Assembly: GCA_016463225.1 (NCBI GenBank)
Contig: JAEMRT010000019.1
Span: 31,422 to 66,505 of the forward strand
DNA length: 35,084 nucleotides
Source of the DNA: Sphingopyxis sp.
GTDB taxonomy: Bacteria; Pseudomonadota; Alphaproteobacteria; Sphingomonadales; Sphingomonadaceae
Direction: 5' to 3'
The notes under the pieces are model-generated. The model was not told the DNA's origin. It saw nothing but the letters and a program-made list of their open reading frames with translations, and searched no databases. Below are positions 16,342-25,181 of the stretch, piece after piece (the stretch's first letter is position 1; each line of letters opens with the position of its first letter). Made by a program: the position numbers and the translations under genes.

Positions 16342-17427
16342 ATGGCCGTATCGCTTTTCGACCCGATCAAGCTGGGCGCCATCGCGGCGCCGAACCGCAT
16401 CATCATGGCGCCGCTGACCCGCGGCCGCGCCGGTCCGGGGTTTGTCCCGACCGAACTCGCGGTCGAATATTATCGCCAGCGCGCCTCGGCGGGGCTGATC
16501 ATTTCGGAAGCGACGGGCATTTCGCAGGAAGGCCTCGGCTGGCCGTCGGCGCCCGGCCTGTGGACCGAGGCGCAGGTCGAAGGCTGGAAGCCGGTGACCG
16601 ACGCCGTCCATAAGGCGGGTGGCCGCATCGTCGCGCAGCTGTGGCACATGGGCCGCCTCGTCCATTCGGTGTTCAACGACGGCAAGCCGCCGGTGTCGGC
16701 CTCGGCGACGCAAGGCGAGGGCCGGGCGCATACGCCGGTCGGCCGCCGCGATCTTGAGATCGCGCGCCCGCTCGAGCTAGCCGAAATTCCGCGGTTGATC
16801 GCCGATTATGCCAAGGCCGCCGAGAATGCGAAGCGCGCCGGGTTCGACGGGGTCCAGCTCCACGGCGCCAACGGCTATCTGATCGACCAGTTCCTGCGCG
16901 ACAACAGCAATTTGCGCGATGACGATTATGGCGGCCCGGTCGAAAACCGCATCCGCTTGCTGCGCGAAGTGACCGAAGCGCTGATCGGCGTCTGGGGCGC
17001 CGACCGCGTCTCGGTACGTCTGTCGCCCAATGGCAATTCGCAGGGCGTCGATGACAGCAATCCGGAGCCCCTGTTCACCGCTGCTGCTGCGGCGCTCGAT
17101 TCGCTCGGTATCGGTTTCCTCGAACTGCGCGAACCCGGCCCCGATGGCACCTTTGGCAACACCGACGTTCCCAAACAATCGCCCGCGATCCGCAAGGCGT
17201 TCAAAGGTCCGCTGATCCTCAACAGCGACTATGATCTCGACAAGGCCAAGGCGGCGCTGGCGAGCGGAGTGGCGGACGCAATCGCCTTTGGCCGCCCCTA
17301 TATCGGCAACCCCGATCTGGTCGAACGCATCCAGAGCGGCGCCGAATGGTCGGCCGATAATCCGCAAACCTGGTATTCGCCGGGTGCCGAGGGTTACATC
17401 GACTATCCGGCACTGGTGGACGCTTAG
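16342..17427 (+). CDS. alkene reductase, Old Yellow Enzyme family (NemA-like)
   Basis: FMN enzyme of the N-ethylmaleimide/xenobiotic ene-reductase type that uses NADPH to reduce activated C=C bonds or nitro compounds. The 361-residue TIM barrel starts LFDPIKLGAIAAPNRIIMAPLTRGRA. The substrate-binding pair His174 and Asn177 and the proton donor Tyr179 lie in HGANGYLIDQFLRD, followed by RDDDYGGPVENR. The loop GWPSAPGLW and the C-terminal FGRPYIGNPDLV are typical. The ATG at 16342 has a strong GGAGG 5 bases upstream; the frame is open far upstream but that part is antisense to the transporter. It is divergent from the EamA transporter, and repeat copy 3 follows its stop. Confidence 0.95.
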   Translation: MAVSLFDPIKLGAIAAPNRIIMAPLTRGRAGPGFVPTELAVEYYRQRASAGLIISEATGISQEGLGWPSAPGLWTEAQVEGWKPVTDAVHKAGGRIVAQLWHMGRLVHSVFNDGKPPVSASATQGEGRAHTPVGRRDLEIARPLELAEIPRLIADYAKAAENAKRAGFDGVQLHGANGYLIDQFLRDNSNLRDDDYGGPVENRIRLLREVTEALIGVWGADRVSVRLSPNGNSQGVDDSNPEPLFTAAAAALDSLGIGFLELREPGPDGTFGNTDVPKQSPAIRKAFKGPLILNSDYDLDKAKAALASGVADAIAFGRPYIGNPDLVERIQSGAEWSADNPQTWYSPGAEGYIDYPALVDA

Positions 17428-17434
17428 AAAATCA

Positions 17435-17529
17435 ATCGTCGCCCCCGCGAAGGCGGGGGCCGCTGTCGGACTGATGCATCATCGGAAGCGTGAACCGACG
17501 GCGGCCCCTGCCTGCGCAGGGGCGACGAT
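17435..17529. repeat. palindromic intergenic repeat, copy 3
   Basis: Left arm starting ATCGTCGCCCCCGCGAAGGC at 17435 and right arm GGCCCCTGCCTGCGCAGG then GGCGACGAT ending 17529, inverted, with about 40 bases of loop. The left arm matches the right arm of copy 1 almost base for base in the reverse sense. It lies between the convergent stops of the ene-reductase gene and the 217-residue protein gene and touches the latter stop by one base. Confidence 0.8.
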
Positions 17530-18182
17530 CAATTTCGTTCCGCAATCGCCTTGTCGACGATCCCGGCGCCCAGCGGGCCGAGGATATTGCTGCCAAAGCG
17601 GAACAGCAGGAAGCCGCCAACGAACAGCAGTACGGGCTGAATGATCAGTGCAACAATCGCCGCGATCACCGCGACAACGAACAGCGTGACGAAGCCACCG
17701 CTCAGCGTCTGCTGACCCTTCGGACCCAGCTCGATCGTGCGCGGGCCTTTGGAATCCCACCATTTGCCGGTGACGATCATCTTGCGGGTGCCGCTTTGCG
17801 GCGCCTGACGGCTGGGGACGCGCGCAGGGGTTGGAGGGGTATCGGCCTTCAGCGCTGGCCGGTCTTTTGACTCGGTTGCCCACGGCCGCTTGCCCCGCTC
17901 AGCCGTCGCGGCGGTAGCGCGCGGCTTGGCGGGGTGTGCCGCCTGTTGTTGGTTCGGCGCAGGCCGCGCGCTCAACCCCGATTCGGCGCGCGCCGCGGCG
18001 GACAGGTCGGGCGCAGTGACCCGTCGTTCAGGACGGACCGGCTCGATCCCTAAATTGCGATCGTGTATCTCCATGCGCTCGGCGGCGCTGAGCGGAGTCT
18101 GGCCGGTTTCCTTGTCGATCACCACCAGCCGACCGCCGCGCTCGACGACGGAAAAACGGCTGGGGGGCGGGCGATCAACCAA
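17529..18182 (-). CDS. hypothetical membrane-anchored protein in the ribB-ribH operon
   Basis: A 217-residue protein of no recognised family. It has a conserved-looking N-terminal part (about 8-45, [20 protein letters not shown]), a Pro/Ala/Arg-rich disordered middle (50-130), a short conserved block (about 134-158, [19 protein letters not shown]), and a hydrophobic C-terminal region (162-196) that could form one long or two short membrane segments. The first ATG overlaps the ribH stop by 8 bases, so it is probably translated with the riboflavin genes. A function in riboflavin use cannot be read from the sequence. Confidence 0.8.
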   Translation of the reverse strand: MVDRPPPSRFSVVERGGRLVVIDKETGQTPLSAAERMEIHDRNLGIEPVRPERRVTAPDLSAAARAESGLSARPAPNQQQAAHPAKPRATAATAERGKRPWATESKDRPALKADTPPTPARVPSRQAPQSGTRKMIVTGKWWDSKGPRTIELGPKGQQTLSGGFVTLFVVAVIAAIVALIIQPVLLFVGGFLLFRFGSNILGPLGAGIVDKAIAERN

Positions 18183-18600
18183 TGCCGAATTGTTCCTTCA
18201 GGGCCAGCATGGCGAGCGCGGCCTTTGCCGCTTCGCCGCCCTTATCCTTGCGCGTCTTGTCGGCGCGCGCAAGCGCCTGTTCGTCATTCTCGACCGTGAG
18301 GATGCCATTGCCGATCGCGAGGCCATCGAGCGTCAGCGCCATGATGCCGCGCGCGCTTTCGTTCGACACGACCTCGAAATGATAGGTTTCGCCGCGGATG
18401 ACGACGCCGAGCGCGACATAGGCGTCGTAGCGCCCGGTATCGGCGGCGAGCGAGATTGCCGCGGGGACTTCGAGCGCGCCGGGGACGGTCACCGTCTCAT
18501 GGCTGTGTCCATCGGCGTCGAGCGCGCTGCGCACGCCATCGAGCAGCATGTCGTTGAGCTCTGAATAGAAACGGGCTTCGACGATCAGTACATGCGCCAT
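18175..18600 (-). CDS. ribH: 6,7-dimethyl-8-ribityllumazine synthase RibH
   Basis: Condenses the RibB product (3,4-dihydroxy-2-butanone 4-phosphate) with the RibD-derived pyrimidine to give lumazine. The 141-residue protein has [15 protein letters not shown] near the N-terminus, the [11 protein letters not shown] phosphate/substrate loop (about 39-49), [22 protein letters not shown] (about 66-87) with the catalytic His, and [16 protein letters not shown]. The ATG overlaps the ribB stop by one base (TAATG), indicating coupling. Short length and lack of a long N-terminal tail suggest a pentamer or decamer rather than a 60-mer shell, which is inference. Confidence 0.96.
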   Translation of the reverse strand: MAHVLIVEARFYSELNDMLLDGVRSALDADGHSHETVTVPGALEVPAAISLAADTGRYDAYVALGVVIRGETYHFEVVSNESARGIMALTLDGLAIGNGILTVENDEQALARADKTRKDKGGEAAKAALAMLALKEQFGIG

Positions 18601-19886
18601 TATGCGGCCTCCCCGGGGATCGAGCGCTCGCCGACGACCGACAGGCCATAGCCCTCCAGCCCGACAAGATTATTGTGCGACGGCGTCAGCAATTCCATTT
18701 CGTGGACGCCGAGGTCAGCGAGAATCTGGGCGCCGATGCCATAGGTGCGAAGGTCCATGCCGCCGGTCGGCGGCGGGGTCGCCTCGGCCTCGGCCGATCC
18801 AGGCAGCGGGCGCATCAGCATGACGATCAGGCCCGCGCCGGCTTCGCCGATCGCCTCCATCGAGCGTTGCAGACGGCGCTTCTTTGGACCGGGGCGACCC
18901 ATGATGTCGTCGAAGATCGACACCGGGTGCATGCGGACCAGCGTCACCCCGGCGGGGTCGACTGCGCCTTTTTGCAGCACCAGATTGACGCTGCCGTCGA
19001 TCTTGTTGCGATAGGATTTGAGCCGCCAGTCGCCGCCATAGTCCGATTCGAACGGATCGTCGGCCACGCATTCGACCAGCCGGTCGTTGCGGTGGCGGTA
19101 CGCGATCAGGTCGGCGATCGTCCCGATCTTCAGCCCGTGGCGTCGCGCAAACGGGATCAGATCGTCGAGCCGCGCCATCGACCCGTCATCGTTCATGATC
19201 TCGCAGATCACCCCCGAGGGGTTGAGTCCGGCGAGCCGCGCGATGTCGACCGACGCCTCGGTATGGCCAGCGCGCACGAGCACGCCGCCGTCGCGCGCGA
19301 TCAGCGGGAAGACATGGCCGGGGGTAACGATATCGTCGCGGCCTTTGCTCGCGTCGATTGCGACCGACACGGTGCGGGCGCGGTCGGCGGCCGAAATGCC
19401 GGTGGTCACCCCCTCGCGCGCCTCGACCGAGGTGGTGAAGGCGGTTTCGTGACGGGTGCCGTTCTGGCGGCTCATCAGTTCGAGCCCGAGCTGATCAACC
19501 CGTGCCTTGGTCAGCGTCAGGCAGATCAGCCCGCGGCCGTGGGTCGCCATGAAATTGACCGCGTCGGGGGTCGCCATCTGCGCCGGGATGACCAGATCGC
19601 CCTCATTCTCGCGATCCTCGTCATCAACGAGGACGAACATCCGGCCGTTGCGCGCCTCGGCGATAATCTCTTCAGGGGTTGCCATCGGCGACAGGTCGCT
19701 GCCGTGCGCGAGCCAGTTTTCCAGCTTGCGCAGCGTTTCGGCGGTGGGGTTCCAGCCGGGCGAATCGAGGTCGCGCAGGCTGTTGGCGTGGAGACCTGCG
19801 GCGCGCGCGAGGCCAGAACGGGACATGGCCCCGTCGTCGACAATGCCGCGGATGCGGTCGATGAGCTGTGTGGACATGGTCGCCAT
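18600..19886 (-). CDS. ribB: 3,4-dihydroxy-2-butanone-4-phosphate synthase with N-terminal HTH and inactive-looking GCH II domain (RibBX type)
   Basis: Makes the four-carbon riboflavin precursor from ribulose 5-phosphate. The 428 residues fall into three parts. Residues 1-66 look like an XRE/Cro-type helix-turn-helix ([20 protein letters not shown], then [12 protein letters not shown]). Residues about 68-270 are the DHBP synthase domain, with metal/active-site motif [10 protein letters not shown] at 88-97 and [15 protein letters not shown]. Residues about 275-428 resemble GTP cyclohydrolase II, but its zinc cysteines (the ...CLTGD...RCDCG pattern) are replaced by a cysteine-free [20 protein letters not shown], so GCH II activity is not expected. 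The in-frame HTH could be regulatory; a palindrome lies just before the start. The start could also be the ATG at 19877. ribH is coupled downstream. Confidence 0.93.
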   Translation of the reverse strand: MATMSTQLIDRIRGIVDDGAMSRSGLARAAGLHANSLRDLDSPGWNPTAETLRKLENWLAHGSDLSPMATPEEIIAEARNGRMFVLVDDEDRENEGDLVIPAQMATPDAVNFMATHGRGLICLTLTKARVDQLGLELMSRQNGTRHETAFTTSVEAREGVTTGISAADRARTVSVAIDASKGRDDIVTPGHVFPLIARDGGVLVRAGHTEASVDIARLAGLNPSGVICEIMNDDGSMARLDDLIPFARRHGLKIGTIADLIAYRHRNDRLVECVADDPFESDYGGDWRLKSYRNKIDGSVNLVLQKGAVDPAGVTLVRMHPVSIFDDIMGRPGPKKRRLQRSMEAIGEAGAGLIVMLMRPLPGSAEAEATPPPTGGMDLRTYGIGAQILADLGVHEMELLTPSHNNLVGLEGYGLSVVGERSIPGEAA

Positions 19887-19889
19887 GTC

Positions 19890-19905
19890 TCACACTGTAG
19901 TGTGA
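19890..19905 (-). promoter_or_regulatory. palindromic candidate operator before ribB
   Basis: TCACAC-TGTA-GTGTGA is an inverted repeat with perfect 6-base arms, 3 bases upstream of the ribB start. A -35-like TTGACA (minus strand, 19912-19907) lies directly upstream of it, and an outlying ATCACA word at about 19919-19924 repeats the half-site. A protein bound here would block transcription. The HTH domain of RibB itself is an obvious candidate. Confidence 0.45.
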
Positions 19906-19934
19906 TTGTCAATCGGGATATCACATTGTCCGGA

Positions 19935-20555
19935 TCAATTGGGTCCGATACTCGGGCCGAGGTCACGGCCCGGTCCGCCGACTTTTGCTTCGAGAATCGT
20001 GATGATCTGCCCCGTGCGGTCGTCGCGCTTGGCATAATCGCGGGCGCTCATGCCAGTGGCATGGTCGGCCTTGTCGGGATTGGCACCGCGCCGCATCAGC
20101 AGGCGCACCATCGCGACATTCTTGGTCTGCACCGCGAGGATCAGCGCGGTTTCGCCGCGGCGGTTGGTCTGGTCGACCGGTGCCTTGGCATTGAGTAATT
20201 CCTCCGCGCCATCGGTGAAATTGAGCAGCGCGGCGTGCATCAGCGGGGTCATGCCCTGGCGGTCGGCGATTGCCGGGTCGGCGTCCTTGGCGAGCAGGAA
20301 GCGCAGCCAGGTCGCGTCACGGCGCTTGGCAACGATGGCGAGCGCGGTCTCGCCGTTTTCGGGATGCCTGGTGTTGATCAGCGACGCATCATCCTTCAGC
20401 GCCTCGGTCGCTTTGGTGCCGTCGCGGTCACCGACCGCCTGCAAAAAGGCATAGCCACCGCGGAACTGCGCCTGAACGGGGCCGGGGAGCAGCGTTGCCG
20501 TCACGACGAGGGCCAACAGGAAGGCGGCGAGACGAAACTCCGCGCGTCGGAACAT
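19935..20555 (-). CDS. secreted ankyrin-repeat protein
   Basis: A 206-residue protein with a signal peptide (MFRRAEFRLAAFLLALVVTATLLPGPVQA, cut before QFRGG), then about four to five ankyrin repeats from residue 35 on. Clear repeat cores are GETALAIVAKRRDATWLRFLL, GMTPLMHAALLNFTDGAEELL and GETALILAVQTKNVAMVRLLMRRGANP. It probably works as a protein-binding scaffold in the periplasm; the partner is unknown. The ATG at 20555 is preferred over upstream in-frame starts because the signal peptide begins there. It lies upstream of ribB on the same strand with a 48-base gap that carries the candidate operator, and is divergent from the SCO gene. Confidence 0.88.
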   Translation of the reverse strand: MFRRAEFRLAAFLLALVVTATLLPGPVQAQFRGGYAFLQAVGDRDGTKATEALKDDASLINTRHPENGETALAIVAKRRDATWLRFLLAKDADPAIADRQGMTPLMHAALLNFTDGAEELLNAKAPVDQTNRRGETALILAVQTKNVAMVRLLMRRGANPDKADHATGMSARDYAKRDDRTGQIITILEAKVGGPGRDLGPSIGPN

Positions 20556-20641
20556 GATCTGGGTGACCCTTGGCAAGCACCGCCGCAACATCGCGACGAG
20601 AATGGTTGATTTTCGCGGGCTAGCCGACCAAGGCTGGCCCC

Positions 20642-21286
20642 ATGATGAATATCGCGAATATGGGACAAAAGCTTGTCCGTGCAAGCCTGATCGTCGCTTT
20701 CGGCGCGACGCTGGCGGGATGTGGCGGCCCGGTTGACGCGCCGCCCGCGACCCCGCCGCTCGAAGGTGCGCGGATCGGTGGGCCGTTCATCCTCACCGAC
20801 CAGAATGGCAAAACCGTCCGCGACAGTGATTTTATCGGCAAATACCGCCTCGTCTATTTCGGCTACAGCTTTTGCCCCGACATCTGCCCGGTCGATTTGC
20901 AAAAGCTGATGCGCGGGCTGGCGCAGTTCGAAAAGTCCGATGCCGCGCGCGGGGCCAGGATCGCGCCGCTGTTCATCACCGTCGATCCGGCGCGCGATAC
21001 GCCCGCGGCGTTGAAGCCGTTCGTGGCGCGTTATCATCCGCGCCTGCTCGGGCTGACCGGCACCCCCGAACAGATCGCGACAGTCGCCAAGGCCTATGTC
21101 GTCACCTATAACAAGGTCGATGGCTCGGCCCCCGACCGCTATCTGATGGCGCACAGCCAGCTTGCCTTCCTGATGGACCCGGCGGGCAAGCCGCTGGCGC
21201 TGCTGCCGCTCGACGACCCGGCAACCGATACCGATGAGGGCGCGCCCGCCGCGGTCGCCGCCGATCTGGCGAAATGGGTCCAGTGA
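20642..21286 (+). CDS. SCO1/SenC-family copper chaperone lipoprotein
   Basis: Delivers copper to the CuA centre of cytochrome c oxidase or acts as a thiol reductase. The 214-residue protein has a lipoprotein signal (lipobox LAGC, Cys27), so it is membrane-tethered facing the periplasm. The thioredoxin fold carries the copper motif CPDIC (Cys78, Cys82 in YSFCPDICP) and the third ligand His171 (AHSQLAFLMDP). The start may be the ATG at 20642 or, giving a more usual signal, Met7 at 20660. It heads a plus-strand set with the YcgN-like and YgjP-like genes that overlap each other. Confidence 0.93.
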   Translation: MMNIANMGQKLVRASLIVAFGATLAGCGGPVDAPPATPPLEGARIGGPFILTDQNGKTVRDSDFIGKYRLVYFGYSFCPDICPVDLQKLMRGLAQFEKSDAARGARIAPLFITVDPARDTPAALKPFVARYHPRLLGLTGTPEQIATVAKAYVVTYNKVDGSAPDRYLMAHSQLAFLMDPAGKPLALLPLDDPATDTDEGAPAAVAADLAKWVQ

Positions 21287-21729
21287 CCAGCGCCGCGGCG
21301 CCCCGCCCCTTTTGGGAAGCGCCGCTAGCCAGCCTCGACGCCGGGCAGTGGGAAGCGCTGTGCGACGGGTGCGGCAAATGCTGCCTGCACAAGGTCGAAG
21401 ATGAAGATACGGGGCGGATCTATCCGACGAATGTCGCGTGCCGCCTGCTCGACCTGACCACCGCGCGCTGCGGCGATTACAAGCATCGCCGCCGTCACGT
21501 TCCTGATTGTCTGACGCTGACCAAGGCCAAGGTCGGTACCATCGAATGGCTGCCGCAAAGCTGCGCCTATCGGCTGCGCGCCGAGGATCGGCCGCTCCCC
21601 GCATGGCATTATCTGGTGTCGGGCGATCGTGATGCCGTCCACCGCGCCGGTCAGTCGATTGCCGGCTGGACGGTCAGCGAGGATGTCGCGGGGCCGCTGG
21701 AAAATCACCTTGTCGAACGCGTGGTTTAA
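21283..21729 (+). CDS. YcgN-family cysteine cluster protein (UPF0260)
   Basis: A protein of about 148 residues with the UPF0260 signature WEALCDGCGKCCLHKVEDEDTG, followed by more conserved cysteines in NVACRLLDLTTARCGDYKHR and HVPDCLTL, and by WLPQSCAYRLRAEDRPLPAWHYLVSGD. The cysteine pattern suggests binding of zinc or an Fe-S cluster; the molecular role is unknown. A GTG at 21283 overlaps the SCO stop in the classic GTGA way; the ATG at 21274 (three residues longer) is an equal alternative. Its 3' end overlaps the metalloprotease gene. Confidence 0.9.
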   Translation: MTSAAAPRPFWEAPLASLDAGQWEALCDGCGKCCLHKVEDEDTGRIYPTNVACRLLDLTTARCGDYKHRRRHVPDCLTLTKAKVGTIEWLPQSCAYRLRAEDRPLPAWHYLVSGDRDAVHRAGQSIAGWTVSEDVAGPLENHLVERVV

Positions 21730-22438
21730 TTCGCGCGCCGAGGCGCCGCACATTCAGGTCGGTGACGATGCCTGGCCGGTGCGCGTCGTCCAGCACGCGC
21801 AGTCGCGGCGCTATCGCCTCGTCTTCGACGCCGCGCGCGGCCAGTTGCGGCTGACGGTGCCGCGCCGCACCAATGTCCGCGCCGCGCTGAAATGGGCGAG
21901 CGAGCAGCAGGAATGGCTGGCCGAACAGGTGGGCAAGGCGGCGCTGCCGGTAATCGTCGGCCCCGGCGCGTCGGTACCCTTCCTGGGCATTGATCGTCAG
22001 ATCGACTGGATCCCGACGGCGCCGCGCGCGATTGTTCTCGCACCCGATACGTTGTGCGTTGGCGGTCCCGCGGAAACGGTCGGACGCCGCGTCGAACGCT
22101 GGTTAAAGGGCCAAGCGCTTGCATTGCTCGAGCGCGAGAGCCGCGAGATTGCCGGGCGGGCCGGGCTGGCGGTCGGGCGTGTCGGGGTCGGCGATCCGCG
22201 CAGCCGCTGGGGCAGCTGCACCCACGATGGCGACCTGCGCTACAGCTGGCGGCTCGTGATGGCGCCCGACCATGTCCGGCGCGCAACGGTGGCGCACGAG
22301 GTCGCGCATCTGCAACATATGGACCATGGCGCCGCGTTCCACGCGCTGGTCGACGAACTGCACGACGGTGATGTTACCGCGGCGCGCGGCTGGCTGCGCC
22401 GCGAAGGGCGCGGACTCCACCGCTATCGTTTCAGTTGA
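21683..22438 (+). CDS. YgjP/SprT-like M48-type metallopeptidase
   Basis: A zinc metalloprotease-like protein of about 251 residues (YgjP/WLM-SprT-like, DUF45). The zinc site is HEVAH (205-209) with a third His215 in HMDHGAAFH, preceded by the family motif RSRWGSCT and YSWRLVMAP. The N-terminal half has the beta-rich part RRYRLVFDAARGQLRLTVPR. The exact start is uncertain: the ATG at 21683 overlaps the previous gene by 47 bases, and a TTG at 21710 would overlap by 20. The 3' end overlaps the convergent PBP gene by 8 bases. The physiological substrate is unknown. Confidence 0.88.
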   Translation: MSRGRWKITLSNAWFNSRAEAPHIQVGDDAWPVRVVQHAQSRRYRLVFDAARGQLRLTVPRRTNVRAALKWASEQQEWLAEQVGKAALPVIVGPGASVPFLGIDRQIDWIPTAPRAIVLAPDTLCVGGPAETVGRRVERWLKGQALALLERESREIAGRAGLAVGRVGVGDPRSRWGSCTHDGDLRYSWRLVMAPDHVRRATVAHEVAHLQHMDHGAAFHALVDELHDGDVTAARGWLRREGRGLHRYRFS

Positions 22439-24605
22439 AATCTCCCGGTTGCGGTCGCTGCGGCGGCGGTGATTTGGTGACCGGCGGCGCGGTCTTTGGC
22501 GCCGTAATCACTTTTGGCTGTGCGCCGTTTTCGCCGGATCCACGCCGCCCGGTCTGCTCCTCGATCCATTGCTGGTCGAGCACCGGGCCGTCTTCGGGCG
22601 GCGGCGGCGCGGCTTCTTCGGGCGGGCGCATGTCATAGGGCAGCTCGATCGGCATGCCATTCTCGTCGACCAGCGCGCCTTCGCCGGGTTCGCCCATATA
22701 GGCTTCGCCTTCGTCCTCAAGCTGCCATTCGGGCAGCTTCACTTCGGTGTCGAACGCCTCGACCGGGCGCCGCGCGACCGCGACGCGCATATAATCGGCA
22801 AAAGCCTGCGCCGGGGCGCGGCCGCCCTGCAGGCCGCCGACCGCCTTGGCATCGTCGCGGCCCATCCAAACCCCGGTGGTCAGCCCGCTCGAAAAGCCGA
22901 GGAACCAGCCGTCCTTGTTGCTCGACGTCGTGCCGGTCTTGCCCGCGACGGGGCGACCGATCTGCGCCGCGCGGCCGGTGCCGGTGTTGACCGCGGTTTG
23001 CAGCAGGTCGGTGATCCCCGCGGCGACCCAATTGTCGACCAGCACCTGGCCGCGGGTCGCGGGGCGCTGATACAGCAGGCGCCCGTCGGCGGTCGTCACC
23101 TTGGTGATGCCATAGGGCTCGACCGAAATACCGCCGCGCGACACCGCGGCAAAGGCGGCGGCCATGTCGATCACCCGCACCTCGGCGCTGCCCAGCACCA
23201 TCGACGGGTGGGTGTTGACCGGGGTGGTGATGCCGAATCGCCGCGCCATGTTGGCGACTGCCGAGAAACCGACCTCGTCGCCGAGCTTGGCCGCGACGGT
23301 GTTGACCGAATAGGCAAAGGCGCTGCGCAGATCCATCGTGCCGGCAAAGCGCCCCGACGAGTTGCGCGGCGACCAGCCGTTGATCGTCACAGGTTCGTCG
23401 ACCACCGGATCGTCGACCTTATATCCCGCCTCGAGCGCCGCCATATAGACGAACAGCTTCCATGCCGACCCCGGCTGACGCAGCGCCTGCGTCGCGCGAT
23501 TGTAGTTCGACGTGACATAATCGGTGCCGCCGACCATCGCGCGCACCGCGCCGTCGCGGTCGAGCGAAACCAGCGCGCCCTGCACCCCGCGCGGGGTGTT
23601 CGCCTGGATCGATGCGGTCGCCGCGCGCTGCATATTGAGGTCGATCGTGGTGTAAACGTCGAGCGCCTCGCTGCCCTCGTCGATCAGCATGTCGAGCTGC
23701 GGCAGCGCCCAGTCACTGAAATAGCGGGCGCTGTTCTGCCCGGTTTCCTGCGCCAGCTGGACATCGGCGGGTTTCGCGCTGTCGGCCTGGCTCTGGGTGA
23801 TCACCCCGGCATCGACCATCACGCCGAGAACGACCCCGGCGCGGCCGAGCGCGGCGGAAGCGTCGGCGGTCGGCGAATAGCGCGACGGCGCCTTCACCAG
23901 CCCGGCGACCACTGCGGCCTCGGACAACGACATTTCGGTCGCGCTATGCCCGAAAAAGCGGCGCGAGGCGGCATCGATGCCGTAACTGCCGCCGCCGAAA
24001 TAAACTTTGTTCAGATAAAGTTCGAGGATCTCGTCCTTCGAGAATTTCCATTCGAGCGCCATCGCGAGGATCATTTCGCGCGCCTTGCGGCGGAAATCAT
24101 AGCTGTTCGACAGAAAGACGTTGCGCGCCAGCTGCTGGGTGATCGTCGAGGCGCCCTGCAGGCGCCGCCCGCTGCCGCGGTTCTGCACCGCGACCGCGGC
24201 GGCGCGCGCCATGCCGACGGGGTCGAGTCCCGGGTGATAGCGAAAGCGCCGATCCTCGACCGCGACCATCGCATCCTGCATCACCTGCGGCGTTTCGCGC
24301 AAGCTGAGCCAGCGGCCGTAGTTGGGGCCGATCGACAGGAAGACCGTGCCGTCGGCGGCGCGGACGCGGATCGTCTGCCCTGCGGGCGATTTCTTGAGCT
24401 CTTCAAAGCTTGGCATCCGCTGTACGGCGATGCCGACCGCGACCGCCAGCGCGACAAGGCCGACGACCGCGAGGCCGAGGCCCCAGCGGAAGAGCCGCCG
24501 CACCCAGATCCGAAACCGCGACGGCGCGCCGGTGTCGGACGCGCGCGGGCCTTTGCCCGAAGATGATGATTTTCCTGACGATGGCGGCTGTCGGTCGCGG
24601 CGCAA
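22431..24605 (-). CDS. class A penicillin-binding protein (PBP1A family)
   Basis: Bifunctional peptidoglycan synthase, 724 residues. It has a basic cytoplasmic tail (1-40), a membrane anchor (about 41-63), a GT51 glycosyltransferase domain (about 80-250) with catalytic Glu117 (AVEDRRF) and GASTITQQLARN, and a transpeptidase domain (about 315-620) with SAWK (Ser380, Lys383), SVN (433-435) and KTG (556-558). In the first motif SAWK replaces the more common SxFK. The C-terminus is Glu/Pro-rich and probably disordered. The start codon is a TTG at 24605 with GGAAGGAA about 10 bases before it. The exact paralogue cannot be assigned without a tree. Confidence 0.95.
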   Translation of the reverse strand: MRRDRQPPSSGKSSSSGKGPRASDTGAPSRFRIWVRRLFRWGLGLAVVGLVALAVAVGIAVQRMPSFEELKKSPAGQTIRVRAADGTVFLSIGPNYGRWLSLRETPQVMQDAMVAVEDRRFRYHPGLDPVGMARAAAVAVQNRGSGRRLQGASTITQQLARNVFLSNSYDFRRKAREMILAMALEWKFSKDEILELYLNKVYFGGGSYGIDAASRRFFGHSATEMSLSEAAVVAGLVKAPSRYSPTADASAALGRAGVVLGVMVDAGVITQSQADSAKPADVQLAQETGQNSARYFSDWALPQLDMLIDEGSEALDVYTTIDLNMQRAATASIQANTPRGVQGALVSLDRDGAVRAMVGGTDYVTSNYNRATQALRQPGSAWKLFVYMAALEAGYKVDDPVVDEPVTINGWSPRNSSGRFAGTMDLRSAFAYSVNTVAAKLGDEVGFSAVANMARRFGITTPVNTHPSMVLGSAEVRVIDMAAAFAAVSRGGISVEPYGITKVTTADGRLLYQRPATRGQVLVDNWVAAGITDLLQTAVNTGTGRAAQIGRPVAGKTGTTSSNKDGWFLGFSSGLTTGVWMGRDDAKAVGGLQGGRAPAQAFADYMRVAVARRPVEAFDTEVKLPEWQLEDEGEAYMGEPGEGALVDENGMPIELPYDMRPPEEAAPPPPEDGPVLDQQWIEEQTGRRGSGENGAQPKVITAPKTAPPVTKSPPPQRPQPGDFN

Positions 24606-24679
24606 AGCGATGTATTCCTTCCCTCGCTGCGCCCTGTCGCGACAGCCCGTTTGACGTCAGCCCCCCGACGACGGCTGGT

Positions 24680-25087
24680 TCAGTCGTCGTCGGTGTTGGC
24701 GTCATCCTGCCCGCGCCCCGCGAAGTCAAGCGCCGCGCTGTTGATGCAATAGCGCAGCCCGGTCGGTCCGGGGCCGTCGGGGAAGACATGGCCCAGATGA
24801 CCTTCGCATTTGGCGCAGCGCACTTCGGTGCGGACCATGCCGTGGCTGGTGTCGGTCAATTCCTTGACGGCCCCACCCTCGGCGGGCGCGGTATAGCTCG
24901 GCCAGCCCGAGCCGCTATCATATTTGGTGCGGCTGTCGAACAGCGGCTCGCCGCAACCCGCGCAGCGATACAGGCCGTCGCCCTTGTGATCGGTATATTT
25001 GCCGGTGAAGGCGCGTTCGGTGCCGCCCTCGCGCAGCACATGATGCGCCATCGGGTCGAGCGCGGCGTCGGGTTTCGGGTCGGTCAT
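24680..25087 (-). CDS. msrB: peptide-methionine (R)-S-oxide reductase MsrB
   Basis: Repairs methionine-R-sulfoxide in proteins using thioredoxin. The 135-residue cytosolic protein has both zinc-binding CxxC pairs (Cys42/45 in CAGC, Cys91/94 in CAKC), SGSGWPSY, and the catalytic Cys114 in [10 protein letters not shown]. The resolving cysteine found near position 60 in many MsrB proteins is absent ([12 protein letters not shown]), so recycling may need thioredoxin directly. The ATG at 25087 is preceded by GGAGAAAT. It stands between the PBP and the PKS operon, in the same orientation. Confidence 0.95.
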   Translation of the reverse strand: MTDPKPDAALDPMAHHVLREGGTERAFTGKYTDHKGDGLYRCAGCGEPLFDSRTKYDSGSGWPSYTAPAEGGAVKELTDTSHGMVRTEVRCAKCEGHLGHVFPDGPGPTGLRYCINSAALDFAGRGQDDANTDDD

Positions 25088-25181
25088 GATGGATTTCTCC
25101 TGAAGTGCAGGCCGATGTGCGGCGGCACCTGTGTTGCCGCCAATATCGGATCGAAACCGCGCCGCTGCAAGGGGGCCGCGC

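Noticed and set aside
22569..24566. Long plus-strand open frame of 665 codons
   Set aside because: It is antisense to the class A PBP gene, which has all catalytic motifs. The translated product is Arg/His/Gly-rich without domains, as usual for GC-rich shadow frames.
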